A DNA stretch of 64,000 bases. It comes from Cladocopium goreaui. Its lineage: Eukaryota > Sar > Dinophyceae > Suessiales > Symbiodiniaceae. The notes beneath the pieces were generated by a model that saw only the letters and a program-made list of their open reading frames with translations, was not told the origin of the DNA and searched no databases. Below, piece after piece: positions 1 to 12,300 of this stretch. The stretch spans positions 185,298-249,297 of the forward strand of contig CAMXCT020000454.1 in assembly GCA_947184155.2 (NCBI GenBank). Direction: 5' to 3'. Every line of letters starts with the position of its first letter. Position 1 is the first letter of the stretch. A program made the translations under genes and the position numbers.

Positions 1-1168
1 CAGGTCTACGTGGGGCTGCTGGCAGAACTTGACCTGGTGGCAGAGCCGCTCCGTTGGATGGGGCCGGCCCGTTTTGATCTCACTTCCGTCTGGATGATTT
101 TGCGCAAGCAAGCGCATCCGCTGGAATGTAAACTCACCTTTGCGGATGGCACGTCACATGCCTGCAATCTGTCCTGCATCGGAGCAAGTGTTGGCTTATG
201 CCAGCATTTTGATGACAAGCTCAGAGCCGTTCCACAGGCAAGTATGAAATAGTATGAATCAGTATGAACTCTATTCTACTAATTATATAATTGCTCTTCA
301 GATTCTTTATAGTTGTACAAGGAATTATGTGGTTTTTAAATGCTTTTACATGCTTCTGCTGCTTCTACCCTTGAAAGCAAGCTGAGAAGAAAACATGTAG
401 ACTGTCGACACTTTTGAATGGTGGTACATCTTGGATTATATTGGTACATGCAAACAAATCCATTGGAACATTGCTTTCCGCACAATCTTTCGCAACCTCT
501 TCCGAGCAGTTAAATCCGAATCCAGTTAAACACTGGAGGTGTTTAAGACATCAAAAAATCCCCAGCCAGTTTTACAATGTTTTACAGCAATTCTTTGGCA
601 GTCCAAAGTAGAACTTTGGAGCCGGGGCAGGCGCAACTGGATGATGGCCTGGTGGAATTCTCCAGCATCTCATCGGATGCCAGCGTGGATCAGCTCATGG
701 CCGGCTTTCTGAAGTTGGCGCGCGGGGCCCACACGGAGGATCAGGAGACTGTGATTCAACACATCTTCATGATCTTCATATTTCAAACTTCAAGACCTAA
801 GGATTCAAGGATCTAAGTGATTTGCAGGTCAGTTTGCTGTATGCTGCGGTTAATACATTTAATAAGAAGTGTCATGCAGTAGTTGCAAGTGTATACTATA
901 TAAAGAACATATAAAGTCTCAAGCTAGGAAGATCTATATGATGTTCCACACTTACACAATCATTAGCAACCTAACCTGATCTTGATGAATCGGTTCAGCT
1001 TGTGAATCATTGTGAATCCACAGACCCCAGGCGATCTGGGAATCCAAGCAAGTGACTGCGGTGGAACTGCGCTTTGAGCGGCCCGGGCTTTTCAATGTTG
1101 ATGGCGAAGTCCTGGAACATGACGGCCTGCTGCGTTTGCGAGTTTTGCCCGGAATGATGGAGATGTTA
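1..1168 (+). CDS. Sphingosine/diacylglycerol-kinase-like lipid kinase, C-terminal exons (5' end outside window)
   Basis: Three exons read in one phase: 1-237, 631-about 744 and 1031-about 1168. Exon 1 has the block LDLVAEPLRWMGPARFDL, which resembles the region of sphingosine kinases after the catalytic domain. Exon 2 opens with QLDDGLVEF, the family's conserved DDG segment. Exon 3 has FNVDGEVLEHDG, matching the FNVDGE motif near the C terminus. Known family role: ATP-dependent phosphorylation of sphingoid bases or diacylglycerol, usually at membranes. Intron 1 (238-630) starts GC and ends AG. Intron 2 ends at AG 1030, and its donor may be GA at 745. The catalytic GGDG-containing half must lie before base 1. 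The open frame could continue into the transporter exon at 1493. The family call is firm; sphingosine versus diacylglycerol specificity is not. Confidence 0.82.
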
Positions 1169-1492
1169 GTTCGAACCCCAGAGCTATGCTTGACTTGGCT
1201 TAGCATGCTTAGCATTGTTGGAGAAAGGTCATTGAGCAAAGAACTTGCATTAACAGTAGGTTCACGTAGATACATGATGCTATAATATGCTATAATATGC
1301 TATATTTATATATGTAATATACGCATTATTATATACGCATTACATAATGTACAATCATACATATACGTGTATATATACACGCACTAATAATATATGCATG
1401 ATTATAATAAAACAACACACACATATTTAAGCGTGCATATTTTGCATTATTTTGCTGGGTAGTAGAATTATTTTTCACCTAAGGTTGGCAAG

Positions 1493-3449
1493 GAAGAGGC
1501 TGAAAGTGCTGCACCAGCAGAAGATGCCAGACACACAGCACCATGGGGTGCTGACAGGAAACGATGGCGGATGCTGGCCCTCTATGCTTTGGGATGCATG
1601 GCCAATCAGGCGATGTGGATTGGATTTGCCCCCATTGAAGCGGAGGTGATGGACACATTTGGAGCGTCTTCCACGTGGGTGAACCTGTTGTCCCTGGTGT
1701 TTATGATTGTTTCTTTCCATGAAGGCCCCAATGGCCCAAAGGCCGTTGCAATTTTTGGAAGTTTGGAGATGTTGAGGGATGTCGTAGACAGACCCGGGTT
1801 CTGCGCTTCCAAGTTAGGAACACCAGGACCAGGTGTTTTTTGCATGGAGCACTGGATTTGAGGTTTACTTGCCAGCAAATTTTCCAGCTTCGTACGCGAT
1901 GGATGTGCTTGGTTGCCGCAGGGGCTCCAAGATGGTCCAAGTCTGGGATCATTCATCCCTGATTGGGTGGTAAAAAACATTGAATTGGCAAAACTCAATA
2001 GGGGAATATAGGGGATGATGGGCTCAGGGGATGGATATCAATCACTGAATCGTAATTTCATGGGATTGTGATGACGATTGCGATATCAATTACACACAAT
2101 GTATTGTACGATTTTTATGTATTACTGTAACCCTGATGATAAATGTACAGTATTCTATCGTCAGTTGTTCCCAGAAAGAAGAGCTCAGTGATGGCCCAGC
2201 GACCCAGCGACCCAGGCCATGCTCTCATCATCGGCGCTACGCTCCAGACCGTGGGTGCGCTCATTCGATGTGTGAAACCAGCTGCTCCGGGAAGTGCTTA
2301 CCTGGCATCCCGGCAGAACATTTCACCAAACAGCCCTTGGTTTTGAAACAAGAATGTTGAATATGTTGATAATAGTACTGCGTCTTGAGAGTCATGAGTG
2401 GTCAGTTAGTTCATGTTTACAACAGGGTCTCGTTGTCGATGGGTTCGTCCAAGACTTTCTGTGTCCAGCTTTGGGAGGTCATGGCCGGCCAGACGCTTGC
2501 TGCACTTGGTCAGCCTTTCTTCACCGACATGCCTCCGAAAATCGCAGTTGACTGGTTTCCGCCATACCAGCGAGTGATGGCTGACACCATAGCCTCATTG
2601 TCAATGCCCATTGGAGCAGCGCTTGGATTTGTGTTACCTAGTGCTTTTGGCCTGCAGAACATGCTTTACGTGCATTTGATTTGGACCTCTGCAGCACTCT
2701 TGCTTATCCTGTTCTGTTTCAATTCTTCTCCAAGTAGACCGCCAAGCCCAGAGTCATCTCACCAGCATGCAGGGAAGTCTTTTGGAAAGGAGCTGCAAGC
2801 TGCATTGTGCAATGGGAGGCTTTGGTGTTTGATTTGTTCCTTCGCTTGTGGCTTGGGTTCTTTCAACACCCTGAGCACATTAGCTGCCCAGCTGGTCGGG
2901 CCCTTCGGTTTCAACTCAGATGCCGCTTCGGCCTTTGGTGTGGCCTGCACAGTCGGAGGCGTCGTTGGCGCCGCTGTGATGTCTGTCATCGTCGGATTGA
3001 CAGGGAAGCATAAGCCCGTGCTGGCAACATGCTGCGTCAACTGCGTGATTTTCTCAGCTCTCGCAACACTGACAGTGGTGTACCTGGGCAATAGCTCCAG
3101 AGGATTCACTCTCCTGCTGGTGGCATTTGCAGGTCTGGGATTCTCAGCCACCCCTTTGATGCCCATCTCATTTGAAGCAGCTGTGGTGGTTGGTCATCCA
3201 ACTGGTGAGGGAACGCTCGCTGGTTTGTGTATGTCTGGAGGACAGGTGCTTGGTATTACTCAAACTCTTCTGATTGGAGAGCTTTTGCAAAGGAACAGAG
3301 CAACAACCGCTTGGATGCTATCAGGTGGCCTCTTTGTCGTGGCTCTTCTTGCAGTGTGTCTTTTTAATCCCAAGAAAGAAGCGTTCACTCTTCCAGATGA
3401 ACGATCTGAATGTGACTCCCATTCAGAGGAACCTTCTAGTTCAGCGTGA
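1493..3449 (+). CDS. FLVCR-like major facilitator superfamily transporter
   Basis: Exon-like blocks lie at 1493-about 1710, 2216-about 2340 and 2469-3449 (stop TGA). The first carries LYALGCMANQAMWIGFAPI and a FGASSTWVNLLSLVFM segment, like TM1-TM2 of the FLVCR (SLC49) family. The second has GATLQTVGALIRC. The last has GQTLAALGQPFF and PPKIAVDWFPP, which are typical of FLVCR proteins, followed by about eight hydrophobic segments and a hydrophilic acidic tail. Known family members export haem or import choline or ethanolamine across membranes; the substrate cannot be read here. The first exon has no ATG before the transporter homology and begins in phase 0 directly after a phase-0 end of the lipid-kinase exon. 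It is either a trans-spliced gene with an unseen short first exon or a fusion. Some loop sequence between exons 1 and 2 is unassigned. Confidence 0.85.
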
Positions 3450-4495
3450 GTGCGTGTGATTTGCAGCTAGACTGGCGCATCCCCTGGTCCCTGACTTGAC
3501 ACTTTGGTCTCAACGTCGGGGAGGACATCTTCACCTGTGCCCAGTTGGGGCAAGGAGAAAAGATCTGGATAAAGCATGATAAAGCCAGCTTAGCTGTGGA
3601 TTGTTGGATTGTTAGCTGTGGATGTGGATAATTATTGTTGATTGTCGTTGGATGGTTGCCAATCCATTGTTCATTCCATTGTTAAGCCATCAGAGGTAGA
3701 AATTGCACTCTGGAGAATGTGCCAGCGTTAGCAGGTTCGGCTGCAAGGCGTGTCATGACGGAACCAGCTACGGTCAAAGCCGATGAGGCGGAAAGACATG
3801 CAACCTGATCCAAGAATGTGGTTGGATGATGTTGGGATGATGGTTGATCATGATCCGGGGTACAGAGCCAATACTTTTCAATCATTTCAATAGTATTTGT
3901 GGCCGCAATAATTGCCGCAATAGTATCTGTGGCCGTGTTCCAGTGCTTGCGCATGTTGAATTGACGGTCATGAATCGCGGCTTTCAGGCTGGCACTACCG
4001 ACCGAAAGTACGATCTTCTCAAGCGTTGGAAGTTCTGACCTTAGAAACGGTTGAAAAAAATGATGGCTTCTGACCTCAATTCTGCTTGATTTGAGACGCC
4101 GGTGGTGTTCCTTGTTTGCATGGAAACAAGACGAAACAAACATGACAGGAAAGGATCCAGGTTTCTTTCACTGCTTGTTTTCACTCATTTTGTTACATCT
4201 TGTTTATAGGGCGTTCATTAAAATGTTTGAAATATCATGAAATATGGTTTAAATCACTTGTTTGAGCCACATGTCTTGACAATTCTTGACATATCTTCTC
4301 CTCTGCAAGGACCATGGAAGGGCTCAAATCTCAGGTGCGCAGCTGATTGGGTCAGCTTTTTCATCACCTCACAGAGCCGGGCCAATGGTAGTGCAATGTG
4401 GTGATATGTGGTGCATGCGCCACATTTTCGTCAAAATAGATCAAGCTGTCTAGTCATTTTCTTTCCATTTTCTTTCGAACTCCTTCGTTTTCTGA
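3450..4495. other. Intergenic or intronic stretch without recognised gene
   Basis: No convincing coding frame on the + strand. A 153-codon frame on the - strand (3682-4143) has no recognisable family and sits in AT-rich, locally repetitive sequence (repeated TTGTTGGAT and GCCGCAATA words). It is not called as a gene. Confidence 0.4.
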
Positions 4496-7400
4496 GCAGG
4501 ATCCGAGCGCTGTTGTTGCAACTGCGCTGTACCAGCAGGATGAGACTGACGAGTCAATCGAAGGCAAACGACACATATCGAACACTATCGAACACTATCG
4601 AACACTATCGAACACTATCGAACACTATCGAACACTATCGAACACTTCATGCGTGACCGAATAGATCCGAATAGTGGCTATTTTCCCGTACAAATTGCAG
4701 GCGCAGAGGTCCCCAATGTTCCACATATGCTTGATTTGCAAAATGCAGCTGTTCACTGTTCACTGTACTAATCTGCTCTGATTGGCTTGACAACCTGTAT
4801 TTTTTCCACTTCAGACTGATTGCAAATCGTATATTTCAAGTCTACCAAGAAAGAAGAGGACTACTGTGGGAGAAATCCCATGTCGGTTCAGACATCTAAA
4901 AAACCACAGCAAGTCCTGCAGGCTCTGATGCTGAAGACACCAGCAGCAACCTGGCGATATGTCCCTACTCGGGCGATTCCACATTGGTCCAAGGATTTGA
5001 CCCGTTGTTTCACCATGGCCACGTGTTGTCACCATATGTCACCATATTATGTCACCATATGTCACCATGTTGTTTGCATATGTTTGCTCTGGTAGTACTG
5101 GTAGTACGGTATACATTTAAGATCATTTTTGATCATTTAAGTCTTTAGCCTAAGGTGATTGTGGTGGACCACCTGGACCAGCCAGGAGGTACCAGATCAG
5201 TCGAGTTCCGCAAAGTTCTGGATCTATCAAATTTATTCAATTACATGTTTTTCTTTGATTTTGAAGCTGGAACAGCTGGAGATGTCTCTGTCTCAGGGAG
5301 TTTGTTTTGCATCTTTTTGTCCCGCACAGGTGTGTGAAGCGTGTGAACACGTGCATGACACCTTGGATGCTCTCTCCGAACTCGGTGGTTCGTTCCTGCC
5401 GGGCGCAGCAGTTTGCGAATGTTTGCGATACTTCACTGCCATAGCACACCGACCGTTTCAAGCCACTCGCCTTGCTGCTGTCAAGGTTGGGACTCTTTGG
5501 CTTGCTTCTTTGTGATCTACGAATGTATTGCATTGGCCTTGTTCAGCTGGGAGGTTGTTTGAACGCTTGTCAGCGGCAGTGTCGCCAGCTTCACCCGCCG
5601 CACCTGCTGAGATGATTCCCTTGGCCTTCTTTGACTTTGGTGAGTCCACGTTTCTGGATGTCATTGGCTGGATCGTTCCTCGACTTTCATATCTTTCAAA
5701 AGAGTATCAAGAGTGGGAGATGCCCAGTGGATGCAGAGTCCCATGAGACACCAAGGTACGACTCTTTTGGTCCATCGACTTTCCCCTCTCGTGCTTCACT
5801 GGTTACAATCTCCCTGGGGAGAGGATCGAGATGAGGCCTATGAAGGCCTGCATCGCCATGGCTGGCATGGCATCGATTGCATCGACGGCACATGGAGACA
5901 CTGTAGTCTGAACTGGTCTAACACGCTTTATGTCCCAATGCAGCTGGAGGTCCTGCCTCACTATGCGAAAACTTGGATGTCACTTGTGTGGTGCTCAGAC
6001 CTACCAACCTTTTGAACCTGATCGAAACAACCAAGATCCTGTTAGCATGTCAAACGAGAATGACAAGGCTCAGGCGCTGATAGCACTCCCTCCCCAATTG
6101 CAGTCCAAGTGTTCTTTGCTCTTTGGCCGGCTTCCATTAGAAGACATGACGGATCCACCTGTTCTGAAGCATTTGCTTGTCATGGTCATAAGCTCCAGTT
6201 CCTTATTGGTTTTAGCCTCCAACGTTTTTCATGTCCAACAGCATCTCATCAGAGTCTACACATGTGTTTGATTGTGTTTGTAAGTTTCGAGTTCCACGCA
6301 ATTCGTTCCAGAGAAAAACTCCTAGGACGTCTCAATGCTTTGCGTTGATTGGGCTGAAGCAGATAGCTCAGATTGTCTGAGTTCAGATGAAGTTGACGCC
6401 AGGATTGACCCTTTGGAGGTACATCAGGCTTTGTTTGCTCGAGCTTGCATTCAGGTTGCCATTGGTGGAGTGGGCAGTTTGAATGCAGCACGCATGGGCA
6501 AGACAGTCGGGGCGTCCCAGCTGTGAAGCCAAACTGATTCCTGTCAGACATAGCTGGGCAGTCAGTTAGATACTATACGTAGTACTATCAAGTTACATGC
6601 AGTATCGTTGTTTATGATTATGATTCAACATGATATTGATATAGGTGTATCACCATACTCTTATATCCTAGAATGATAAGGGCAAACGGCTCGGAAAGAG
6701 GACATGTGTGCCACTGCCAAGTACTGCCAAGCCAATCCGAGATTCAACGCGTATCAGACCGTCTGGCAATCCTCCAAGACTGCCGTGCACTGCCGTGCCA
6801 GGTCAAGAGCCTGCGAATGATCCGAATGATGCGGCTTTGGCCGCCAGACCTAGTCCAGCAATGTCCAGCAGCTTGTGTCACGCTCGCGGTCATCAGTCAT
6901 CCAATGCACGTGCCAACATGTGCCAACTCTGAATCTGGCTCTGAGGCGTTTGTTGAACGTCAACCGCCTGCCAGATAGCGTGAGAGTGCTGATTCATCAC
7001 TACTTCCAGTCAGAGGCAGCATGCAGCACATCTTTTGTGGAATGCTTTTGAATGCTTCTGAAAGTCCAGCAAGCTCGTGTAATTGAACAGGTGAGTCGGA
7101 TCGTTTTGGACATTTGCAAGATCCTGTTATTCCTGGTTTGGATCAACCACGTCGGGTCCCTTGAACACATTTTTGTTACGCATGCGTTTCAATTCCCTGC
7201 GCAAGTGCCATTGTTCAAGGTGTTGGCATGCTGCTGGCCACCCTGGCTGATTACATCAGTCCTTCCTCTCCCTGGTTTGCTTCATTTGTCCGTTATTCAT
7301 CGTTTTTCACTTATTCACGTAATGTTGCTTAATGTTGCTTAGGTGTGAAGAGAATCACTACTAATAGCCAATAGCTCTACTTCGGCTTTGGTTCACGCAT

Positions 7401-7537
7401 GCTTCAGAGATGCGAAGTCCAGGTATGGCATTGCAGATTCTGTGACCGCGGACGATAACAGCTGGCTCCAATCCCCACAATTCCAAGACCAGTTGGAAGC
7501 CCAGGTCAGGCCGCAAGTGTGCGGCATTCCGAGATGA
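4496..7537 (+). CDS. Unrecognised multi-exon protein gene (approximate span)
   Basis: Several short + strand frames read like protein and are bounded by AG acceptors, but I cannot name the family. Candidates: about 4499-4570 (begins DPSAVVATALYQQDETDES), 4830-5000, 5155-5225 (VIVVDHLDQPGGTRSVEF), 5330-5485 (HVHDTLDALSELGGSFLPGA, helical, HEAT-like in feel), 5545-5640, 5940-6070 (LDVTCVVLRPTNLLNLIETT), 6105-6185 (LLFGRLPLEDMTDPPVLKH), 6345-6420, 6928-7045 (RRLLNVNRLPDSVRVLIHHY), a tiny 7070-7090 exon, and 7215-7300 (GMLLATLADYISPSSPWF). A likely terminal exon from about 7390 ends at TGA 7535-7537. The exons may belong to one gene or two. Helix-rich composition is the only functional hint. Confidence 0.45.
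4577..4646. repeat. Tandem 10-bp repeat ATCGAACACT, 7 copies
   Basis: Seven perfect head-to-tail copies of ATCGAACACT, directly after the coding-like stretch that ends near 4570. It probably lies at the 5' end of an intron. Confidence 0.95.
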
Positions 7538-8267
7538 TTTTACAGACAGCATAATTGCCCAAGGGTCCAGGGTTAGCCCATGGAGGTGGGTGGGATAAAC
7601 ATGGATAAACACATTTTCGGATTAATTTGCGCAAATTGACAAGACTTCTGGGTTGGGGGGAAGCCGGGATGGGGATCGGGTTTACATGGGTTTACAGTGC
7701 CAAATCTGGCAGCCATGGGGCAGGTGAAAGAAAAACACATAGAAAACACGCATTAAATGAGAAGCAATGGCAGTACGCCAACACTGATGCCAGTGTCCAT
7801 CTACTATGCCAGAGATCAATGTGTTCTTTCCCTAGCTGACAGCGCCTCCGCTTCAGGCAAGCAATATGGAATAGAACTAGACTGACTGAGGCAAATTCCA
7901 GGTAGTTGAGGTAAAATGCCAATCCAAATGTCACCACTCTGGAAGGCACACGCGCACAACGTATACAAGCAAAACTATACGTAGGCATGAACTAACTTGG
8001 CACAATTACCGGTCATGGTTTACCGGGGCACAAACTCGGACGCCGTATGCTAAAGCTGCTTAAAGAGTTTGGGAGCACTCCTTTTTGACCATGCTTTGCA
8101 AACTTCAAATTCATTTATAAGTTATAAGTCCTTAATTGAGTCCACGTTGTTATACATCCCTGAGCTGCTTGTGACGTGTCAGTCGCTGTGTCGACTCAGC
8201 AGATTTCAGAACTGATGCCTGCCGAACATTGTTCAAAAACATTCCTGCATACATATCATGCGTGTCT
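7538..8267. other. Intergenic stretch upstream of the retrotransposon
   Basis: No coding frame with family resemblance on either strand. The last five bases (8268-8272, AAGAT) are the target duplication of the retrotransposon that follows. Confidence 0.45.
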
Positions 8268-8272
8268 AAGAT

Positions 8273-8448
8273 TGAAGAATCATGCACTTAGCTTGGAACG
8301 ACTGGCATGAACCACTTGCCAATACACCTGACTCCATGTTGCCGCTGCCATTTACTTTCAATGTATCTGACGTAGGCCTAAAGCCATATGCTGCTACGCC
8401 TGCACCGGAAACAGCTGCTGCCGCTAGCTTTTGCAGCTGGATTTGTCA
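8273..8448 (+). repeat. 5' LTR of the copia element
   Basis: A 176-bp direct repeat identical to 17107-17282, with TG...CA ends. Short for an LTR but within the copia range. It should hold the element's promoter and polyadenylation signals; no clear TATA box or AATAAA was picked out. Confidence 0.96.
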
Positions 8449-8730
8449 GTGGCACCGGAGCCGTCTTCGATCTTGGGCACCGCGCTTTGCTTGCTTGCAG
8501 CCGCTGCGCTCTCCGATCTCTTTGCACGGTGGACTATTTCTAGGTCCTAAAGTTCCTGACCGGTGATCCAAGCGGTGACCTGGAAACGTTCTTAAAGAAC
8601 TAGAGTGCGGTCCTTTTGGTCTACATCACTCACAGCCGGCAAGCGCCTTAGACTGTGGCTGGTGGGAGGCCGAATTCAACCTTTTTTGCTGATTTTGTTT
8701 CATCTCCCGAAGGGGAGCCAAATTCAAGTC
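8449..8730 (+). promoter_or_regulatory. Untranslated leader with candidate primer-binding site
   Basis: One base after the LTR, at 8450, comes TGGCACCGGAGCC. It begins with TGG, the complement of a tRNA CCA end, so it is the expected place for a tRNA primer-binding site. I cannot name the tRNA. The leader is about 280 nt up to the first good ATG at 8731. The frame is open before that ATG, from a GTG at 8605. Confidence 0.5.
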
Positions 8731-9309
8731 ATGGGAGATGCAGAGAGGGACCAATCTGGAGGTGCCTGGTCTCGCGTTCCAGTTTGGGACGGATCGCCAC
8801 AGACGTGGCGAGCTTTCCAGAGAGAAATGAAATGGTGGACTAGCAGCCTGGACTTAGAAGGAACGAAGAAATACAACCTTGCTGCACGTTGGTTGTTGAG
8901 GCAGTCAGGCGTAGTTCGCCAAAGAGGTGAAGAGTTCAATCCAGATGAACTTGAATACCAGAAGGAGGTCAAAGGTCAAGATCCACAGACAGGTGACGAA
9001 GTTGTCATTACGCCTGAGGACCCGCTGAGTGGCTTGACAAAGTTGCTGAAAGCGTTAGAGGGCATCAATGGCAAAACAACACTTGACAAACGTGGAGAGC
9101 TGAGAAATTTGTTTTACTTGGAGTTGAAAAGAAAACCAGGTGAACGCATAGCTGAGTTTTGCTCCAGGTTTAGAGTTTCTCTTGCAGACCTCAGAACGGA
9201 GGGAGTGACCTTGCCTTCCGGTGAAGTTGGATGGTTTTTCAAGACAAAGCTTGGTCTTGACCCACTGCGAGTGCAACTCCTGGAAACAGCCTTGCAAGGC
9301 GCTGAGTAG
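8731..9309 (+). CDS. gag: Gag-like capsid domain, ends at an in-frame TAG
   Basis: The ATG at 8731 opens 192 codons beginning MGDAERDQSGG. The region WDGSPQTWRAFQREMKWW and the following helical block resemble the N-terminal capsid region of copia-type polyproteins. Capsid assembly is the expected role. The frame stops at TAG 9307-9309, but the very next codon (9310 on) continues the same frame into a nucleocapsid zinc knuckle without any further stop. The stop therefore sits inside the capsid-nucleocapsid region rather than at a domain border. This suggests a single nonsense change or a readthrough stop. Confidence 0.8.
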   Translation: MGDAERDQSGGAWSRVPVWDGSPQTWRAFQREMKWWTSSLDLEGTKKYNLAARWLLRQSGVVRQRGEEFNPDELEYQKEVKGQDPQTGDEVVITPEDPLSGLTKLLKALEGINGKTTLDKRGELRNLFYLELKRKPGERIAEFCSRFRVSLADLRTEGVTLPSGEVGWFFKTKLGLDPLRVQLLETALQGAE

Positions 9310-12300
9310 TACGAGACGATCGAACGTGAAGTTCTTAGACTTTTCAAAGATCTGCATTCTCAGGATCCGTTGGTGCGCAAGTCTTTTGGAGACAGCAACA
9401 ACAAGGGTGGTTCCTTGATGCAGAGGTTTTTGACTTCACAGAATCCTTCAAGCAAGCCTTCGTCCTATGCACCTTCGATGGCTAGCTCTGTGCCGAGGTC
9501 CCACAGGACTTCTACAACTTCTGGATCAAGCAGGTTCAGCGGTTTTAGAAAGCCTTTCCCGGCCAGACAGGCCATGGTTTCTGAAGCAGAGGACCCTGAA
9601 CCCGATGATGAAGCAGAGCTGTTGGAGGATGAGAATGAAGCTGAGCCGAACTTGGAGGATATGCTGAAAAGTGAAGCCGAAGCACTTGCGGCTGAGTTAG
9701 ATGACGCTGCAGACAATGGCGTCGATGCTTCAACCCTGCAGGAGATTGAGGAATCAGTTGAAACTGCAGCTGAGGCGCTCCTGACGATGAAGGAGGCTCG
9801 AACAAAGTTGCAGGAAGTGAAACGTGATCGAGGCTACATGAAACCTTCTGATGGTGCCTCGAAAACAAACCCAAAGAAGACTGCCAAGAACCCTTGTTTC
9901 GACTGTGGCCTTCCTGGACACTGGGCTGGCGATCCTGAATGTGGAAAACCTGGACAAGGCCTGGCGAGAAAATCTTCGCTGAAGAAACCCAGCGGCCGAC
10001 ATGTCAAGGTGGTTGAGACCTTGAACACTGAACATGTGGATGATGTTAAAGGTGAAAGCCATGAGGTGCTCACCGTGTCGGCACAGCCTTTGTCCCAGTC
10101 CTTTGTAGCTGCACTTGAAGATGCCCACTCCGTGACAAAAGAAGCGCTGATTGCACAGCTGGCAGAAGACAAACGTCTTGTTGGAGCTTTGGATTCGGCA
10201 TGCAACAGGACATGTGCTGGACCGGATTGGTTGAAAGGGTATCTTCATGGACTTCAATCTGCACCAGAAAGCATTAGGAGCTTAGTGACCTCAAAGCCTG
10301 AGCATGAAACCTTTCGTTTTGGAAATGGCGGCACCAAGGTGTCGGACATGCGATGGAGATTGCCAACAGTGATAGGAGGGAGGCTGTTTTGCTTTTGGTG
10401 TTCGGTGGTGCCAGTTCCATCCCTTGGTCTTCTACTTGGCCGTGATTTTTTGGAAAGTATTGGAGCTGATCTGTCCTTTTCACGCCGTGAACTTTGCTGT
10501 GAACGTTTGGGGGCTGAGAAGATTCAACTGAAACAGCTGGCTGCAGGACATTACCTACTGCCTTTGATTCCTGCTGCATGGCCAGGTGTGGGCTCTCAGC
10601 GTTGGCGTAGGATTGGACAAGATGGCATCATTGAGTTGCAGATGTCGACACCAGATTGGTTGAACTATTGTTTCAAGGGTCAACGTTCATTGAGGGTGGC
10701 AAAACATGACCATTTGCTCACAGAACACAGTGTACATGTTGGAAATTTGGTTTGCACCGTGATGTCAAGCCCTGTTTCTGGTCCTTCGGTTCAAGCAACT
10801 TCAATGCGCTCTTCTTCTGAGCACCGTGAACCGACTCCTTCCTCTACGACCAGGACGACATCAAGGACATCTGTGAGAAATGCTAGTGCCAAAGCTCGGC
10901 GTGCAAGCCGGCAGGTGGCGCAGAATGTTCCTCAAGCTGAACGAGCGCATGCTGTGGGCCGCAAGAGGCGTCCTGCTCTGGCTTTTACAAAGGCCTTTCT
11001 TGCGCTTTCTGCCCTTTCCATACCCCTCGACGTCATCAACAGACAAATGGTTGGAGCAAGCGCGCAAGCAGGTTTCAGCCGGGGTGATCTCAAAGCGCCA
11101 TTTCAAGTTGGCGGTCGCCATGAAGCAGTTCACAATGGCCAATCTGGGAGAATTCATACGCCTGAGAGGACGCATTGGCCTCAAATTGGCGTTCTGCGAG
11201 GATCCGACGGTGGAGGGCATGTTGCAAGCTCTTCCAATGAAAGGCATGGCCAACAAGATCCGAAAGGCCGTTCAAGCAGAAGCTGTGGCCGCAGCCAAGC
11301 AGCTTGCCAGCGACAACAAGCGAGAAGCAGAGGCCCGGACCTTGATTGGACCGAAGGGCGGACTTCCTTCACTACGAGGGGACTTGGTGAGACTTGCAGC
11401 CCTTCTCCAAGTAACTCTTGGAGACAAGGACACCATCGAGGTGATCAAAGAAAAGGTGAAGCCAATGGTGGCCATCCTCAAAGAGAAGCCTGTGCAGCCG
11501 ACCGCTGCAAAGTCAACAGCCAAAGCCAAAGCTGCCAAGCCGAAAAGCCATCCCAAAGATGCGAGCGCTTCGTCAATGTCTTCAGAGGTGCGCCCACTGT
11601 CAGTTCTTCAAGATCAGGTGGCAAGCTTGACAGCACAGTTGGAAGCAATGAAAGCCTTGCTGCCGGAACAGCACCAAGTGCCGGTGGTGGATCTCATGGA
11701 GGTGGACGCGAAATCGGAAGTGGAGTCGATGACTTCCGGGGATTACAAGCAAGTTCAAGAAGCGATGCTGGAGGATTGCTACGGGGACGCCCTGAGAGCA
11801 CAATACGGGGACGTCGACCTGGTGGATCTGACACAGGAGCAGATCGAAGCAGTGGTGGATCCATGAACTTCCCTGACTTCAATCCCTTCAGTTTGAACCA
11901 GAAGATCAAGAGCGGCCAGGCTCAGATGATTGCACAAGCCTGGCAGAAGCATGAAGTTGATCGTTTGAAAACCTCCTGGGGCCCAGCCAAGATCCGTGAG
12001 ACTTTGGTTGCTGACTATGAGAATGATTTCTGGCATGCATTGACGGAAGAGACCTTCATCCAACCCATGGTCTTTGATTTTGAGTCCTTTGCGGTTTCTG
12101 ACGCCAATGCAGTTGAAAAGAATTCCAAGACTTCAAAGAATGCCAAGATTTCTGAGTATAAGCAGTTTTCCAAGAATGCCAAAGTCCCACCGAATGTCAA
12201 AGTTCCTGCGAATGACCTGGCCACAAAGAATGTCAACCGTTCTGAGCCCTGTGCAGGCTCGTCGAAGGTCAAGCCGTTTGTGACAGAGGTCTACACGAGT

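Noticed and set aside
3682..4143. 153-codon - strand frame
   Set aside because: Opposite to neighbouring genes, includes repeat-coded parts, no recognisable motif.
11045..11862. Pol-frame translation of this segment as a real protein domain
   Set aside because: R/S/G/Q low complexity typical of an off-frame reading; the overlapping frame is more protein-like. Kept only as an open frame.
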